From contig DASTHV010000076.1 in assembly GCA_035718045.1 (NCBI GenBank), positions 1-12,452 of the forward strand: 12,452 nucleotides of DNA, read 5' to 3'. The DNA is from DASTHV01 sp035718045. GTDB lineage: Bacteria > Patescibacteriota > Saccharimonadia > Saccharimonadales > UBA10212. The stretch's first letter is position 1. Each line of letters begins with the position of its first letter. Made by a program: the position numbers and the translations under genes. This document shows positions 11,671 to 12,452 of this stretch, one piece after another. Below the pieces are notes generated by a model. It did no database searches and was not told the DNA's origin. It saw nothing but the letters and a program-made list of their open reading frames with translations.

Positions 11671-12012
11671 ATGCATGAAGCAGAGATTGACCCTATCATC
11701 GCGGCCCTAGCCGACCCAGAGCTGATTGCCCGCCAGGCCGTCAGCCGGTTTCGGTATCACCGCCCAACTGTAGAGCAGTTTGTTATTCATACCGCCTTGG
11801 GCGATCAAATATTCATCGAACCCTTCACGCTGGACACCGCCGTAGCCGATACTATGCAGCGGCGTAGTTTGGCGATGGAGCCAATCAACATGGGCCTGAT
11901 GCACGCAGCCCTGAAGATCGCCGCTAGTCGAACGCCTAATTATCGATCTATCGACAGGCGCCGCATAAAAGCCGCCGACCAGCTGCGGGCAAGCCTTGAC
12001 CAACAGGGGTAA
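11671..12012 (+). CDS. Hypothetical protein, 113 aa, upstream of rpmE
   Basis: I do not recognise this protein. It is soluble, about half helical by appearance, starting MHEAEIDPIIAALADPELIA and ending in a basic region (NYRSIDRRRIKAADQLRASL). A middle segment (EQFVIHTALGDQIFIEPFTLD) looks like a beta hairpin. There is no membrane segment and no catalytic motif. The ATG at 11671 has AAGGAG 7 nt upstream. Codon use is mixed and closer to the minus-strand genes than to the islands. It lies behind the island 2 hairpin, with no clear promoter except the weak TTTATAAG near 11651-11658, and its last 17 nt contain the -35 box of the rpmE promoter. The opposite-strand frame of 158 codons has no ribosome site and is rejected. 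Confidence 0.7.
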   Translation: MHEAEIDPIIAALADPELIARQAVSRFRYHRPTVEQFVIHTALGDQIFIEPFTLDTAVADTMQRRSLAMEPINMGLMHAALKIAASRTPNYRSIDRRRIKAADQLRASLDQQG

Positions 12013-12024
12013 ATCAGTTACAAT
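11996..12024 (+). promoter_or_regulatory. rpmE promoter
   Basis: TTGACC (11996-12001), 17 nt, then TACAAT (12019-12024). The predicted start near 12031 leaves only about 6 nt (GATATT) before the rpmE ATG, with no Shine-Dalgarno site, so translation would be leaderless or nearly so. The -35 lies within the end of the 113-residue gene. Confidence 0.65.
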
Positions 12025-12036
12025 GATCGGGATATT

Positions 12037-12444
12037 ATGAAAAAAGGTATTCACCCAGACAATTACCGGCCGGTGGTGTTTGCAGACAGCAATAACAACA
12101 CCACGTTCATTACTCGGTCCACGGTTAGCACCGAAGAAACCACGACTATAGATGGCGTGGAATATCCTTTGGTCAAACTTCATATCAGCAGCTCTTCACA
12201 CCCCTTCTTCACCGGCGAAGAACGGATAGTCGACGTTGAAGGCCGCGTTGATAAGTTTAAGTCCCGTCGGGCAGCCGCCGAAAAAGCCCAGGCGGCCAGA
12301 GTCGCCGCCAAACCCAAGGCCAAAAAGAGCCGCGAGCAAGCAGCCCAGAAACTCGGCGCCCAAACCAAACCTCAAAAGCCAAGTAAAGCTGCCGAAGCCA
12401 AAGTCGCCAAGCAAGACCAGCCCGCTCAGCAAGCCGAAGCATAA
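12037..12444 (+). CDS. rpmE: 50S ribosomal protein L31, type B, with long C-terminal tail
   Basis: Large-subunit protein that bridges to the small subunit. Residues 1-76 follow the type B (zinc-free, RpmE2-like) form: MKKGIHPDNYRPVVFADSNN, TFITRSTVSTEE, YPLVKLHISSSSHPFFTGEERIVDVEGRVDKF. No Cys zinc ligands are present, which separates it from type A. The protein then continues for about 58 residues of Ala/Lys/Gln/Pro-rich low-complexity sequence, making 135 residues against about 80-90 usual. The tail is uninterrupted, not a frameshift product, and resembles the tail on S2 in this window. The ATG at 12037 follows a clear promoter with almost no 5' leader. The gene ends with TAA 8 nt before the window edge. 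Core identification is certain; the role of the tail is unknown. Confidence 0.95.
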   Translation: MKKGIHPDNYRPVVFADSNNNTTFITRSTVSTEETTTIDGVEYPLVKLHISSSSHPFFTGEERIVDVEGRVDKFKSRRAAAEKAQAARVAAKPKAKKSREQAAQKLGAQTKPQKPSKAAEAKVAKQDQPAQQAEA

Positions 12445-12452
12445 CCTATCTG

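Noticed and set aside
11707..12183. 158-codon minus-strand frame opposite the 113-aa gene and rpmE
   Set aside because: It would cover the start and core of a certain L31 gene and has no ribosome site; the plus-strand gene has AAGGAG at the right distance.

Overview
The window looks like a compact genome of a Patescibacteria/CPR-type organism, possibly Saccharibacteria. This is inferred from gene content, not from a phylogeny. The pointers are a class I (archaeal-type) lysyl-tRNA synthetase, a short prolyl-tRNA synthetase without the editing insertion, a type B L31 without zinc cysteines, a 200-residue EF-Ts, short gaps, and a pared-down rpsB-tsf-frr-rseP-proS cluster. pyrH, uppS, cdsA and dxr, which occupy this cluster in many bacteria, are absent here. 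Genes end in TGA as well as TAG and TAA, so nothing suggests recoding.

Minus strand, read right to left. rpsB-tsf (10895-9503) has its own promoter and a strong terminator. A second run follows: frr, rseP, a CPBP-family membrane protease, proS, greA, a small membrane protein and lysS (8610-2062). After a structured 298-bp gap come a 110-residue unknown protein, a LysA-like PLP decarboxylase and a 3-methyladenine DNA glycosylase cut by the left edge. These genes cover translation elongation, ribosome recycling, transcript cleavage, tRNA charging and membrane proteolysis. Several starts lack a Shine-Dalgarno sequence and have a -10-like hexamer 6-8 nt upstream, which suggests leaderless transcripts.

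Plus strand. Two foreign-looking units interrupt the minus-strand genes. Island 1 (about 8631-9463) encodes a five-helix membrane protein and a 52-residue two-helix protein. Island 2 (about 11023-11638) encodes a single-pass membrane protein. Both have G/C-ending codons, strong Shine-Dalgarno sites, their own promoter and a long GC-rich 3' hairpin. Both promoters sit back-to-back with a house-keeping promoter, and both carry the same CGCCAATnTTGA element at the -35 box. Island 1 lies between tsf and frr, where pyrH usually is. Right of island 2 are a 113-residue unknown gene and rpmE (L31) with its own promoter.

The most interesting regulatory structure is between lysS and the LysA-like operon. 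A promoter is followed by a 19-codon reading frame with three consecutive Lys codons, then three alternating copies of a 7-nt sequence, the last forming the loop of an intrinsic terminator. On paper this is a complete ribosome-mediated attenuator responding to lysine. Other unexplained structures are arrays of degenerate 7-nt units upstream of several starts, and a roughly 70-nt imperfect palindrome downstream of lysS.
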